Shown here piece after piece: positions 15,927 through 25,265 of a stretch of 64,000 nucleotides of DNA. This stretch comes from Alphaproteobacteria bacterium. GTDB taxonomy: Bacteria; Pseudomonadota; Alphaproteobacteria; Ferrovibrionales; Ferrovibrionaceae. Position numbers and translations under genes: made by a program. The DNA lies in contig JAHCJQ010000003.1 of assembly GCA_026126215.1 (NCBI GenBank), positions 1 to 64,000 of the forward strand. The letters run 5' to 3'. Numbering within the stretch: the stretch's first letter is position 1; the number at the start of each line of letters is the position of its first letter. A model generated the notes under the pieces. That model was given only the letters and a program-made list of their open reading frames with translations, ran no database searches and had not been told where the DNA came from.

Positions 15927-16829
15927 ATGACATCGATGCCAAATGATGCGGCGTCACCGGGCGAGGCCGGCACGCGGGCCCGGTCTGGGCGGCTGCGCAC
16001 GCTGGTCGAGTCGGCCGGATTGCAGCGTTTCGTCACCCTGGTCATTCTGGTCAATGCCGTGACCCTCGGTCTCGAGACCTGGCCCGCCGCCATGGCCGCG
16101 GCCGGCCCGGTGCTGACGGCAATAGACCGGACGATCCTTGGCATTTTCGTGCTGGAGCTTTGCCTCAAGCTCTGGGTCTATCGCCTTGGATTCTTCCGCT
16201 CCGGCTGGAACGTGTTCGATTTCGCCATCGTCGCCATCGCGTTGGTACCGGCGGCTGGTCCGTTCAGTGTGCTGCGCGCCCTGCGTGTGCTGCGCGTGCT
16301 GCGCCTTCTTTCGATCGTGCCGGAAATGCGTGCGGTGGTCAGCGCCCTGCTCGGCGCCCTGCCGGGCATGGGCTCGATCGCCGCAGTGATGGCGCTGATC
16401 TTCTATGTGGGCTCGGTCCTGGCCACCAAGCTGTTCGGCCAGTCTTTCCCCGACTGGTTCGGCTCTCTCGGCGCATCCATGTATTCGCTGTTCCAGATCA
16501 TGACCCTGGAAAGCTGGTCCATGGGCATCGTGCGGCCGGTGATGGTCGAAGCCCCATGGGCCTGGGCCTTCTTCGTTCCGTTCATACTCGTCACCACCTT
16601 CGCCGTGCTGAACCTGGTGGTGGCCGTGATCGTGAACTCGATGCAGAGACTGCATGATGCGGAAATGAAAGAGGCGATTGGCGCCGACAGGAAGGCCGCG
16701 CACGACGACATCGTCAGCCTGGCGGCGGAGGTCGGCGCGCTGCGGCGGGAGATTGTCGAACTCCGGCATTCGCTTGCTGCATCCGCACCGGGCCGCGAGG
16801 CCTCGCCGGCGCCGCACAATCTTGCCTGA
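15927..16829 (+). CDS. Bacterial voltage-gated sodium channel (BacNav/NaChBac family)
   Basis: Single-domain, 300-residue ion channel that should assemble as a tetramer in the inner membrane. Segments S1-S4 lie between residues 33 and 133. S4 has arginines every third residue (R117, R120, R123, R126), the voltage-sensing pattern. The pore helix leads to the selectivity filter TLESWSM at residues 193-199, the same seven residues as in the structurally known NavAb channel, with Glu195 as the filter carboxylate. S6 is at about 211-240, followed by a charged neck and a heptad-like C-terminal helix (about 255-283), as in BacNav coiled coils. Likely roles in this family are motility, chemotaxis or pH/sodium response; nothing in the context decides. 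Confidence 0.94.
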   Translation: MTSMPNDAASPGEAGTRARSGRLRTLVESAGLQRFVTLVILVNAVTLGLETWPAAMAAAGPVLTAIDRTILGIFVLELCLKLWVYRLGFFRSGWNVFDFAIVAIALVPAAGPFSVLRALRVLRVLRLLSIVPEMRAVVSALLGALPGMGSIAAVMALIFYVGSVLATKLFGQSFPDWFGSLGASMYSLFQIMTLESWSMGIVRPVMVEAPWAWAFFVPFILVTTFAVLNLVVAVIVNSMQRLHDAEMKEAIGADRKAAHDDIVSLAAEVGALRREIVELRHSLAASAPGREASPAPHNLA

Positions 16830-16848
16830 ATGCCCTTGCGATTACTGG

Positions 16849-16877
16849 TTGGTGACTTGCCGTCCGGTGTGTAATCT
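16849..16877 (+). promoter_or_regulatory. Candidate promoter of the TRAP operon
   Basis: TTGGTG (16849-16854) and TAATCT (16872-16877) are spaced by exactly 17 nt, 70 nt before the dctP start, in the only gap between the channel gene and the TRAP genes. Confidence 0.4.
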
Positions 16878-16947
16878 GATCCCCATAAGGGGCGGCCGAA
16901 GCGTGACGGCAAGAAGCACGCCGGCCCAGCACAGGGGAGGATTCACG

Positions 16948-17958
16948 ATGCTGCGAACCACTTGCGTCGCCTTGACGCTGGCTGTCGGACTTGCTGGCGT
17001 TGCCGAGGCACAGGAGAAAATCCGCCTCAAGCTCGGCCATTTCCTGCCGACGCAGTCCATGACGCATAACAACCTGTTCGTGCCCATGGCCGAACGGATC
17101 AAGGAAGAGACGCAGGGACGCGTCGAGGTCCAGATTTTTCCCGGCGGCTCGCTTGGCCGCAATCCGGCGCAGCAACTCCAGCTTCTGATGGATGGCGTCA
17201 CCGACATCTCCTTCATCGTGCAGAGTTATACGCCGGGCGAGTTCCCGGACAATTCCCTGCTCGAACTGCCCCTCGTGCTTTCCACCACGCGCGAGGCGTC
17301 CGTCATCCATCAGCGGCTCTACGAACGGGGCCTGCTGCGCGGCTATGACAAGGTCAAGGTGCTTGGGCTCGCCACGACTTCCGCTTACACGACGCACATC
17401 AACTTCCCTTACCGGTCCCTTGATGACCTCAAAGGGCGCAAGATCCGGGTTGCCACCTCGATCCAGTCGGAAATCGTCGAGGCGCTGGGGGCGACGCCGG
17501 TCGGCGGCATCGCGGTGACGCAGGCAGCCGAATCGCTGAGCCGCGGCCTGATCGAAGGGACGCTGCTCGGCTGGGAATCCATGAACACCTTCCGCGTGAC
17601 CCCGGCGACCAGCTATCACATCAACGTGCCCCAGGGCTTCACCCCGCTCATGGTCGGGATGAACAAGCAGAAATATGATTCCCTTCCGGCGGACATCAAG
17701 GCCGCGATCGACAAGGTATCGGGCGTGTGGATCGCCGAGCGGATGGCCGAGAATTACGACACGATGGGTGGAATCGCGCTCAAGGATGCAAAAGGCACCG
17801 GCCGCAATACGGTCGTCGAACTGACGCCGGAAGATCGCGCGCGCTGGGAGAAGGCGCTCCTGCCGATCGTCGACAAGTGGAAGGCAAGTCATCCGAACGG
17901 CGAAAAACTGTTCGCCGCGCTGCAGGAAGAGCTGAAAAAGCTGCGCGGCGGCAGCTGA
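16948..17958 (+). CDS. dctP: TRAP transporter solute-binding protein, DctP family
   Basis: Periplasmic binding protein (336 residues) of a tripartite sodium-driven importer. A signal peptide with AEAQ cleavage site covers about the first 22 residues. The family signature around the bound carboxylate is visible as LKGRKIRVATSIQSEIVEALG, with the conserved Arg contacting organic-acid ligands. AGGGGAGG stands 7 nt before the ATG at 16948; the frame runs further upstream without support. The two membrane subunits follow. The ligand is probably an organic acid but cannot be named. Confidence 0.93.
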   Translation: MLRTTCVALTLAVGLAGVAEAQEKIRLKLGHFLPTQSMTHNNLFVPMAERIKEETQGRVEVQIFPGGSLGRNPAQQLQLLMDGVTDISFIVQSYTPGEFPDNSLLELPLVLSTTREASVIHQRLYERGLLRGYDKVKVLGLATTSAYTTHINFPYRSLDDLKGRKIRVATSIQSEIVEALGATPVGGIAVTQAAESLSRGLIEGTLLGWESMNTFRVTPATSYHINVPQGFTPLMVGMNKQKYDSLPADIKAAIDKVSGVWIAERMAENYDTMGGIALKDAKGTGRNTVVELTPEDRARWEKALLPIVDKWKASHPNGEKLFAALQEELKKLRGGS

Positions 17959-17995
17959 TCCAGGGGAAGGCCGACGCAGGCGCACCCTTTCGCGC

Positions 17996-18526
17996 ATGGT
18001 CGAGGCACTTTTCCGGCTGCACCGGACGGCGGTCGGGGCAAGCCGCAGGCTGTCCTGGGTGGCGGTCTGCGTCCTGCTCCTCGTCTCGCTCGTTGTCACG
18101 GCGGATGTCACCTTGCGCTGGCTACTGGACAGTCCCGTGCACGGTCTGGAAGATCTGACGGCACTCGCGATCCTCGTGGCGGTGATCGCCTGTTTTCCGG
18201 CGGGCTTCGCGCTCAATACCAACATCACCGTGCGTTTCGTCGGTCGCGCTTTGGGCCGCCGCGGCCACAGCATGCTGGAGACTTTCGGCCATCTGGTGAC
18301 GCTGGTCTTCGCGCTCGCCCTCGCCTGGCAGCTTTGGATCTATGCCGGAGACCTTGGCAACAGGACGACATTCATCCTGCAGATTGGAATCCAGCCGGCT
18401 TGGTATGCGACGATGGGCTTTGCTGCACTCGCGGCGGCCATGCAGGGCCTCGTCTTTCTCTGTCACCTTATTGCCTGGGCGACCGGGCACGAGCCGCCCG
18501 GAGATGGCGGCGGTCACGTCCTGTAA
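17996..18526 (+). CDS. dctQ: TRAP transporter small permease, DctQ family
   Basis: Four-helix inner-membrane subunit, 176 residues, that bridges DctP and DctM. Hydrophobic segments lie near residues 22-42, 55-75, 95-115 and 135-160; the first loop contains RWLLDSPVHGLEDLTAL, typical of DctQ. Spacing to the genes on both sides is short (37 and 21 nt), so the three form one operon. Confidence 0.9.
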   Translation: MVEALFRLHRTAVGASRRLSWVAVCVLLLVSLVVTADVTLRWLLDSPVHGLEDLTALAILVAVIACFPAGFALNTNITVRFVGRALGRRGHSMLETFGHLVTLVFALALAWQLWIYAGDLGNRTTFILQIGIQPAWYATMGFAALAAAMQGLVFLCHLIAWATGHEPPGDGGGHVL

Positions 18527-18547
18527 CGGCGGGGGCGAGCGTCATCC

Positions 18548-19867
18548 ATGGATCCAGTGCTGATCGTCGTCTTTGGCCTGCTTGGGATGTTCGTGCTGAT
18601 AGCGCTGCATGTTCCGGTCGGCGTTGCGATGGCTGCAACGGGGCTCATCTGCTACGGACTCATGGAAGGCGACATGATGCGCGCCTTCTCAATTCTGAAG
18701 ACTGAAGCAGCGAGCAATCTGTCGAGCCTCGATCTGGCCGTCATCCCGCTGTTCCTGCTAATGGGTGGCTTCGCCACGGCCGCCGGCATGTCCGGAGATC
18801 TTTACCGGTTGGCCCAGGCCCTGCTCGGGCATCTGCGCGGCGGCCTGGCACTGGCGACGATCGGTGCCTGTGCGGGGTTCGGCGCGGTGAGCGGCTCCTC
18901 CATCGCCACGGCGGCGACGATGACCCGGGTGGCGCTGCCGGAGATGCTGGCCCGCGGCTACAGCCCGAAGCTCGCGGCCGGGTCGATCGCCGGTGGCGGT
19001 TCGCTGGGTATGCTCATCCCGCCTTCGATCCTCATGGTGCTCTATGCGGTCCTGACGGAGCAGTCGGTCCTCACCATGTTCGCCGCCGCAGTCGTTCCTG
19101 GCGTGATTGCGGTGGCCTACTACATGATCGCCATTGCCATCTATGTCCGCATCTATCCGCAATCGGCGCCGATCCTGCCGCGTTCCGGATGGGTCGAGCG
19201 ACGACAGGCGACGCGCAAGGGATGGCGGGTCGTCACCCTGGCTGCCCTGGTGAGCGGGGGCATTTATGGCGGTATCTTCACGGTGACCGAGGCGGCGGCG
19301 GTTGGTGCGGGCGTGGCCTTCCTCTTCTATCTGATCGGCGGTCACGTGGCGCGGGCCTCCCTGACCGAGGTGCTGAGCGATACGGCGGGCACCACGGCAA
19401 TGCTCTTCGTGATCATCATCGGCGCATCCACGATGTCCTATTTCGTGACGATCTCCGGCGCGCCGGGACAGCTCGTCGCCTGGATTCAGGCGCAGGAACT
19501 GCCCGGGCTTCTGGTGATCGCCATACTCGCACTGATGTTCATTGTCATCGGCAGCGTGTTCGATACCACTGCGGGGATGGTGATCACCCTGCCATTCGTC
19601 TATCCGCTGGTCATAGGCCTTGGATACGACCCGGTCTGGTGGGGGCTGATCATGATCGTCCTCATCGAAACCGGGATGATCACGCCGCCCATCGGTCTCA
19701 ACGTGTTCGTGCTGCATGGCATGGCGCGCGAGTTGCCGCTCTCCACGATATTCCGGGGCGTCGTGCCCTTCATCATCGCCGATATCCTGCGGCTCGCGAC
19801 CTTGATTCTGTTTCCGGGCCTCGTGCTCTGGCTGCCGCAGAAGCTTGGTTTCGCCAGCTACTTCTGA
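18548..19867 (+). CDS. dctM: TRAP transporter large permease, DctM family
   Basis: Main transport subunit with about 12 membrane segments, 439 residues, the family's normal length. Conserved features are LLMGGFATAAGMSGDLYR, the glycine/serine-rich GAVSGSSIATAATM, GGGSLGMLIPPSI and, near the C-terminus, ETGMITPPIGLNVFV, which belong to the two re-entrant hairpins of this fold. Its last 10 nt overlap the end of the convergent gamma-glutamyltransferase gene. Confidence 0.95.
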   Translation: MDPVLIVVFGLLGMFVLIALHVPVGVAMAATGLICYGLMEGDMMRAFSILKTEAASNLSSLDLAVIPLFLLMGGFATAAGMSGDLYRLAQALLGHLRGGLALATIGACAGFGAVSGSSIATAATMTRVALPEMLARGYSPKLAAGSIAGGGSLGMLIPPSILMVLYAVLTEQSVLTMFAAAVVPGVIAVAYYMIAIAIYVRIYPQSAPILPRSGWVERRQATRKGWRVVTLAALVSGGIYGGIFTVTEAAAVGAGVAFLFYLIGGHVARASLTEVLSDTAGTTAMLFVIIIGASTMSYFVTISGAPGQLVAWIQAQELPGLLVIAILALMFIVIGSVFDTTAGMVITLPFVYPLVIGLGYDPVWWGLIMIVLIETGMITPPIGLNVFVLHGMARELPLSTIFRGVVPFIIADILRLATLILFPGLVLWLPQKLGFASYF

Positions 19868-21579
19868 CCTGTCGGCCGCGCCGCGTCGGGCGGCGTCTGA
19901 TCAGGCCAGAACCGGACATTACCGCGCGCATGCCCGCCACCGATGCCCATCGGTGTTCCATCGGCCCGCCAGCACGCCGCGCCGGTCATCCAGCCATCCG
20001 CGTCGAACGCAATGGCGTTCATGCCGCCGGCGACATGCGCCATGACCTGCAATTGGTGGCCGCGTCTTTCCAGTTCCGTCCGTGCAGCTCCAGAGAATCC
20101 GGCTTCGATCTCGACCTGCTGGCCCTGGGTCCAGAGGCGCGGCGCCTCGACCGCTTCCTGGAGCGTCATCCCATGATCGATCAGGTTGACGAGCGTCTGT
20201 AGCACCGAGCCGAAGATGCGCAGGCCGCCGGGCAGCCCGAGGGCGCAGACGGGCCGGCCGCCGTCGAGGACAATGATCGGCGACTGCGAGGTGGTGATCC
20301 GCTTGCCCGGTGCGATGGAGAGCGTATTTCCCGGGTGCGGATCGAAGAGATACATGTAGTTGTTTGGGATCAGGCCGGTGCCCGGCACCATGATGCGGGC
20401 ACCGAACAGGCTGTTGATGGTCTGAGTGCTGGTGACGATGTTTCCCGAGCGATCGGCGACGGTGAGATGGGTCGTGTTAGGGGAATCTCCGGGCACGACG
20501 CCGGCGTCCCAGTCCCGGGCGCGCCGTTGCTCGATGCGGGCACGCCGCTCAGCCGCATAGCCCTTGTCGATCAGCCGTTCCACGGGGACTTGGATGAAGG
20601 CCGGATCGGCTGTTGCCGACCTGCGGTCGGCGAAGGCGATCTTGAGCGATTCGGCGATGAGATGCAGGGCGTCCGCCGAGCCGAAGCCCATTGCCTCCAG
20701 GTCGTAGCCTTCCAGGATATTCAGCATCTGGATGACATGGACGCCACCGGAGGAGGGCGGCGGCGGGCCGACTATCTCCAGGCCGCGATAGCTGCCGCGG
20801 ACCGGCAAACGGTCGATGGTCCGATAGGAGACCAGATCGTCCATGCCGAGCAGACCATCGTGCCGCGCCATGTATTGCACCAGTTCACGCCCGAGCGCAC
20901 CGCCATGAAGGGTGTCCGGCCCTCCGGCGGCGATCTGGCGCAGCGTTTCCGCATAGTCGCCCTGAACCAGCCGGCTGCCCGCCTGTAGCGCGCGCCCGTC
21001 CTTCAGGAAGCGCCGGGAGATCTCCGGATCCCGTGCAAGATCGGCCGCGGCCTCCGCGATGCATTCGGAGAGGTATGGCGTAACGGTAAAGCCGCGCGCG
21101 GCGTGTCGCAATGCCGGCTGCAGCACGTCCTCGAGCGAGAGGGTACCGTGCCGCGCCAGCGCCTGGCACCAGCCCAGCAGGTTGCCGGGCGCGGCCATGG
21201 CCTTCGGGCCGACCGCATTCTCCCGGCCGGCCACTTCCATGTAGTCTGGCATCCGGTCGGAGACCGGGCGGAATGTATCCGCCCGGCTGGCGAGCGGCGC
21301 CGTGCTCAGCCCATCGAGTATTGTATGGCGGCCGTCGGCGAGGCGTATATGCGCCATGCCGCCGCCGAGGATGCCGACCATCATCGGTTCGACGACGCTC
21401 AGGGCGAACAGCGCGGCCACCGCCGCGTCGATGGCATTGCCGCCGGCTGCCAGCATCTCCATCCCGGCAGCGGAGGCAAGGGGGTGATTGGTCACGACCA
21501 TGCCATCGCGGCTGCGCACGGGATTCTTGTCGCAATCGAACTGGCTTGCCGCCCGTTCGCGCCAGTTCTTCGTTTCCAT
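19858..21579 (-). CDS. Gamma-glutamyltransferase family protein
   Basis: N-terminal nucleophile hydrolase that cleaves or transfers the gamma-glutamyl group of glutathione-like compounds; 573 residues, normal length. The autoprocessing site is NTTHLTV, where the second Thr becomes the nucleophile of the small subunit, followed by GNIVTSTQTINSLFG. The later LGLPGGLRI loop replaces the more usual GSPGG. From the ATG at 21579 no signal peptide is visible, so the enzyme looks cytoplasmic, unlike the periplasmic E. coli enzyme. Many proteins of this branch act on substrates other than glutathione. It converges with dctM and diverges from the acyl-CoA ligase. Confidence 0.9.
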   Translation of the reverse strand: METKNWRERAASQFDCDKNPVRSRDGMVVTNHPLASAAGMEMLAAGGNAIDAAVAALFALSVVEPMMVGILGGGMAHIRLADGRHTILDGLSTAPLASRADTFRPVSDRMPDYMEVAGRENAVGPKAMAAPGNLLGWCQALARHGTLSLEDVLQPALRHAARGFTVTPYLSECIAEAAADLARDPEISRRFLKDGRALQAGSRLVQGDYAETLRQIAAGGPDTLHGGALGRELVQYMARHDGLLGMDDLVSYRTIDRLPVRGSYRGLEIVGPPPPSSGGVHVIQMLNILEGYDLEAMGFGSADALHLIAESLKIAFADRRSATADPAFIQVPVERLIDKGYAAERRARIEQRRARDWDAGVVPGDSPNTTHLTVADRSGNIVTSTQTINSLFGARIMVPGTGLIPNNYMYLFDPHPGNTLSIAPGKRITTSQSPIIVLDGGRPVCALGLPGGLRIFGSVLQTLVNLIDHGMTLQEAVEAPRLWTQGQQVEIEAGFSGAARTELERRGHQLQVMAHVAGGMNAIAFDADGWMTGAACWRADGTPMGIGGGHARGNVRFWPDQTPPDAARPTGQK

Positions 21580-21677
21580 GTTTGTTCTTTCGTCGTCCTG
21601 CCTGTCCGGGAAAGCAATATTGCAGCGATCGCATCTCTCGTGTCCAATTCCCCGGCGGCCAACGGGAGGCGTGAGGC

Positions 21678-23228
21678 ATGACGCGCGCAATACCCTATTA
21701 CGACTGGATCTCCCATCACGCGGCGCGGCGGCCGGACCATCGGGCAGTGCTGGAACTGGATACGGGGCGGAACTTCACCTATGCCGCGCTGGACCGGCGC
21801 GCAACGCGGCTGGCGGCCTGGCTTCAAGGCATCGGCATCGGGCGCGGCGACCGGGTGGCACTGCTCGCGCAGAACGGCGTCGAGTATTTCGACCTGCAGT
21901 TCGCCTGCGGTCGCATTGGTGCGGTCATGCTGCCGCTCAACTGGCGCCTCGCTCTCCCGGAACTCGAGTTCATCCTGGGCGACGCGACGCCGGGTCTGCT
22001 CATTCATTCCGGCCAGTTTCGCGACACCGCGGAGGCGTTGCATCGCCGCGGCATGGTTGCGCGGCTGCTGGAGATCGCCGACGATGGAATTGCCGGACCC
22101 TACGAACGGGCGCTGGCGGAGTGCCGCAGCGCGCCGTTCGTCGAGCGGCTGACACACGACGATGTCAGCACCATCATGTATACGTCAGGCACCACGGGGC
22201 ATCCGAAGGGCGCGATCATCACCCATGGCATGACCTTCTGGAATGCCGTCAATCTCGGCATACCGGCCATGATCACCCCGGCGACGGTGCAGCTCGTGGT
22301 GCTGCCGCTTTTTCATACCGGCGGACTGAACTGCTACGCCAACCCGGTGCTGCATGCGGGCGGCACGCTCCTGCTGATGCGCGCCTTCGAGCCGGCGCAG
22401 GCGCTGAAGCATCTTTCCGATCCCGCGCTGGCCATCACCCATTTCTTCGCCGTGCCGGCGCCCTATCAGTTCATGATGCAACACCCGGATTTTGCTGCAT
22501 CGGATCTTTCGCGCCTCCGGATGGCCGGCGTCGGCGGCGCGCCTTGTGCCTTGGCCATTCTCGAAACCTGGGCGGCGAAGGGCGTGCCGCTGGTACAGGG
22601 CTATGGCATGACCGAGACCAGCCCGGCCGTGACCATGCTCGATGCGGCCGATGCAATCCGCAAGGTCGGATCGGCCGGCAAGCCGCTCCTGCATACCGAA
22701 GTGCGTATCGTGGGCGAGACCGGGCGCGATGTCCGCGCGGGCGATATCGGCGAACTCTGGACACGCGGCCCCAATATCACGCCGGGTTACTGGAACCGAC
22801 CGGATGCGACGGCGCAATCGTTCCATGATGGTTGGCTGCGGACCGGGGATGCGGCACGCCTCGACGGCGAGGGTTTCATCTACATCGTCGATCGCTGGAA
22901 GGACATGTACATATCCGGCGGCGAGAATGTCTATCCCGCAGAGGTGGAGAATGTCCTTTACCAGCTTCCGCAGGTGGCGGAAGCGGCGGTGATCGGCGTG
23001 CCCGATGCGCGCTGGGGCGAAGTGGGCAAGGCGGTGCTCGTGCTCAAGCCGGGCGCGTCCCTTGAGGCCGGCGAAGTGGTTTCCCACTGCCTGGCGCGGC
23101 TGGCGAAGTTCAAGGTTCCGCAATCGGTTGCATTCATGGTTGCTCTGCCGCGCAATGCGACCGGCAAGGTGTTGAAGCGGGAGCTGCGCGAATTGCATGC
23201 CGGTGCGGGTACGCCCGCGATCTCCTGA
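21678..23228 (+). CDS. Acyl-CoA synthetase / AMP-dependent ligase
   Basis: Adenylate-forming enzyme, 516 residues, activating a carboxylic acid to its CoA thioester. The ATP loop is YTSGTTGHPKG (near residue 170), the adenine motif GYGMTETSP (near 310), and the hinge region has WLRTGDAARLDGEGF with Asp/Arg in DRWKDMYISGGENVYPAEVE. The C-terminal catalytic lysine is in PRNATGKVLKREL. GAGG precedes the ATG. Acid specificity is unknown; the sequence is of the medium- or long-chain/4-coumarate type. Confidence 0.93.
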   Translation: MTRAIPYYDWISHHAARRPDHRAVLELDTGRNFTYAALDRRATRLAAWLQGIGIGRGDRVALLAQNGVEYFDLQFACGRIGAVMLPLNWRLALPELEFILGDATPGLLIHSGQFRDTAEALHRRGMVARLLEIADDGIAGPYERALAECRSAPFVERLTHDDVSTIMYTSGTTGHPKGAIITHGMTFWNAVNLGIPAMITPATVQLVVLPLFHTGGLNCYANPVLHAGGTLLLMRAFEPAQALKHLSDPALAITHFFAVPAPYQFMMQHPDFAASDLSRLRMAGVGGAPCALAILETWAAKGVPLVQGYGMTETSPAVTMLDAADAIRKVGSAGKPLLHTEVRIVGETGRDVRAGDIGELWTRGPNITPGYWNRPDATAQSFHDGWLRTGDAARLDGEGFIYIVDRWKDMYISGGENVYPAEVENVLYQLPQVAEAAVIGVPDARWGEVGKAVLVLKPGASLEAGEVVSHCLARLAKFKVPQSVAFMVALPRNATGKVLKRELRELHAGAGTPAIS

Positions 23229-23251
23229 GGCGGGCCGATCTTGGCTGCCGG

Positions 23252-24121
23252 TCAGGCCGCCGGAAAAGCGACGGGCTGCTGCGTGCCACGGATTTGGGTG
23301 CGGTGCATGACGCGCCGCGCCGCCGGGTCGAACGGGTCCCGCCGGTGCATGGTGGCACGGTTATCCCACATGACGAGATCGCCGACCTGCCAGCGGTGCT
23401 CGTAGGTGAAATCCGGGGCTGTTGCATGCGCCCACAGCCGGTCGAGCAGTGCTTCCGATGCCGCCCGGTCGAGGCCCTCAATGAATGAGTTGCGGCGCCG
23501 GCCGAGAAACAGGACGGCCGCGCCGGTGGCGGGATGCCGGCAGATGGCGGGGTGCCAGGCGCCCGGCGCGCGCCGCGGGTCGTCGTCGGGCGTGACGCCC
23601 TGGCGCAGATAGCCGCCGCTGTTATAGGTCCCGTCATGCTTGATACGCCGCCCCGCAATCGCCGCGCGCAGGTCGGCGGGCAGTGCGGCGCAGGCGGCCT
23701 GCATGCCGCAGAACCAGGTGTTGCCGCCGTGCTGCGGGACTTCCAGCGCGTAGAGAATGGAGGCGTCAGGCGGCGTTTCCAGATAGCTCATGTCCGTATG
23801 CCAGACCGCCTCTCCGGCGCCAAGCGCGCCGATTGGCTCGCCCTTCTCGTCGCGCACGTTCGATACGACATAGATATCCGGGTAGCCGGCTGGGCTCATG
23901 CGGCCGTTCTCCTGCACCGGCGGCGGGTCCAGTTCCCCGAAACGGCGCGAGAAGGCAAGCAGCTCGTCGTTGGTGAGGCGCTGGCCGCGGAAGAGCAGGA
24001 GGCCACTTTCTTCCCAGGCCCGATGGATCGCGTCGAGTTGACCGCCCAGCGCCCGCGCCAGGTCGACACCGGATACTTCCACGCCGAGCGCCGCCGCGAG
24101 CGGCCTTTTCCGAATTGCCAT
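23252..24121 (-). CDS. TauD/TfdA-family Fe(II)/2-oxoglutarate dioxygenase
   Basis: Alpha-ketoglutarate-dependent oxygenase, 289 residues, the typical TauD length. The iron triad is His/Asp in WHTDMSY and His in MHRRDPFD; the 2-oxoglutarate Arg is in RVMHRTQIRG. The N-terminal LGVEVSGVDLARAL and LLLFRGQRL are also TauD-like. GGGAGG lies 8 nt before the ATG. It is third in the minus-strand operon after the binding protein and the MetE-like protein, so the imported compound is its likely substrate (inference). Confidence 0.92.
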   Translation of the reverse strand: MAIRKRPLAAALGVEVSGVDLARALGGQLDAIHRAWEESGLLLFRGQRLTNDELLAFSRRFGELDPPPVQENGRMSPAGYPDIYVVSNVRDEKGEPIGALGAGEAVWHTDMSYLETPPDASILYALEVPQHGGNTWFCGMQAACAALPADLRAAIAGRRIKHDGTYNSGGYLRQGVTPDDDPRRAPGAWHPAICRHPATGAAVLFLGRRRNSFIEGLDRAASEALLDRLWAHATAPDFTYEHRWQVGDLVMWDNRATMHRRDPFDPAARRVMHRTQIRGTQQPVAFPAA

Positions 24122-24162
24122 TCCGGCATCCTCCCGGCGGCATTCTCGCCGATAGTAGGCGG

Positions 24163-25188
24163 CTAAGCCACCTTCGCCTTCGGCCTGCCTTCATAGAGGT
24201 CGCGGCCTCGTGCGAGGGCGGCGATCTTGGCATCTGCGATCGGTCGCTTGAGCATCCAGAAGCCGCAATCGGGATGGATGTAGCGCACCCGGCCCGGCCC
24301 GATCAGCTTGTCGGCGCGCTCGATCTGGCGGGCGATTGTCTCCGCGCTCTCCACCTCGGTCGCCTTGATATCGACGACGCCGAGGCCCATGCCGATCTCC
24401 GGTCGCAGGTCGCGGAAGAAGGCCAGCTCTTCCGGCGGACGATGGGCATTCTCCATGACGATATGATCGACATGGAGACTGTTGAGGTAATCCATCAGTT
24501 TGCCCCAGTCGCCCTTCTGGATGGATTGTCCACCGTAATTGCCGAAACAGAGGTGGACCGCGGTCTTGCATTTCGCCGCATCGAGGACCCGGTTGATAGC
24601 AGCAGCCGCCCATTTCCATTCATCGGGCGAACCCGGCAGGTTGGCCTCGTCGAGTTGCAGTACGTCGGCTTCCACATGGGCCACCTGCATCGCCAGTGCA
24701 TCCGCCACCGCCATGGCAAGGTCGGGCAGCTTCCCGTAATGCCGGTCGAGCAGGGTTTTGCTCAGCATGTGTGGTCCGGTGACCGTGAACTTGAACGGCC
24801 GGGTGGCAAGCCGGCGTGCCCGCGCGCAGGCCAGCGGCAGGTCGAGGGTGCCGCTGCCGATCGGGCCATCGACGACGCCGGGCGGCCGAGTGCGGAAGCG
24901 CATCCCCGGCATGGCACGATACTCGATCAACTCCTCGAACGTGATTTCCGTGCGGATGCCCGAAAGCGGCCGCACGAAATACTCGATCATCCCGTTGGTC
25001 TCGGGGTGATTGACATCGAAGCGGTAAAGCTCGCCGTCGCACACCAGGTCGATCCCCGCAAGCTCTTGCGTCGCTATGACCACGCGCGTCGCATCGGTCA
25101 GCGCCTGTTCGGATGGCAGGGCTGCCAGCCAGTCGGGGATGGGATAGGAGCCGACGACGGTGGTCTGGATTTGCGGCGTGGTGGACAT
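24163..25188 (-). CDS. Core MetE-like protein (cobalamin-independent methionine synthase II family)
   Basis: TIM-barrel protein, 341 residues, matching only the catalytic C-terminal half of MetE. Zinc ligands are plausible: His and Cys in HLCFGN, Glu in VMENAH and Cys in HPDCGF. The N-terminus TTVVGSYPIPDWL is typical of the family. Without the N-terminal MetE domain it is unlikely to use methyl-tetrahydrofolate as MetE does. Short core-MetE proteins take methyl groups from corrinoid proteins or act on other thiols, so this one may transfer a group from a compound brought in by the adjacent transporter (inference). It sits between the binding-protein gene and a TauD dioxygenase. Confidence 0.85.
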   Translation of the reverse strand: MSTTPQIQTTVVGSYPIPDWLAALPSEQALTDATRVVIATQELAGIDLVCDGELYRFDVNHPETNGMIEYFVRPLSGIRTEITFEELIEYRAMPGMRFRTRPPGVVDGPIGSGTLDLPLACARARRLATRPFKFTVTGPHMLSKTLLDRHYGKLPDLAMAVADALAMQVAHVEADVLQLDEANLPGSPDEWKWAAAAINRVLDAAKCKTAVHLCFGNYGGQSIQKGDWGKLMDYLNSLHVDHIVMENAHRPPEELAFFRDLRPEIGMGLGVVDIKATEVESAETIARQIERADKLIGPGRVRYIHPDCGFWMLKRPIADAKIAALARGRDLYEGRPKAKVA

Positions 25189-25212
25189 GGCTGAACCCTT
25201 GCTGAAGAATCA

Positions 25213-25249
25213 GCGGGGCGGAGAAGGCACTCGCGCCTCTCCGCCCCGC
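25213..25249 (-). promoter_or_regulatory. Stem-loop between solute-binding protein and MetE-like genes
   Basis: Arms 25213-25224 and 25238-25249 are a perfect 12-bp GC-rich inverted repeat; a GGC/GCC pair extends the stem inward past a bulge. It lies 16 nt after the binding-protein stop, upstream of the MetE-like gene, without a T-run. It probably limits or processes read-through so the binding protein is made in excess. Confidence 0.6.
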
Positions 25250-25265
25250 CCGGCCTTCCGGAAAA

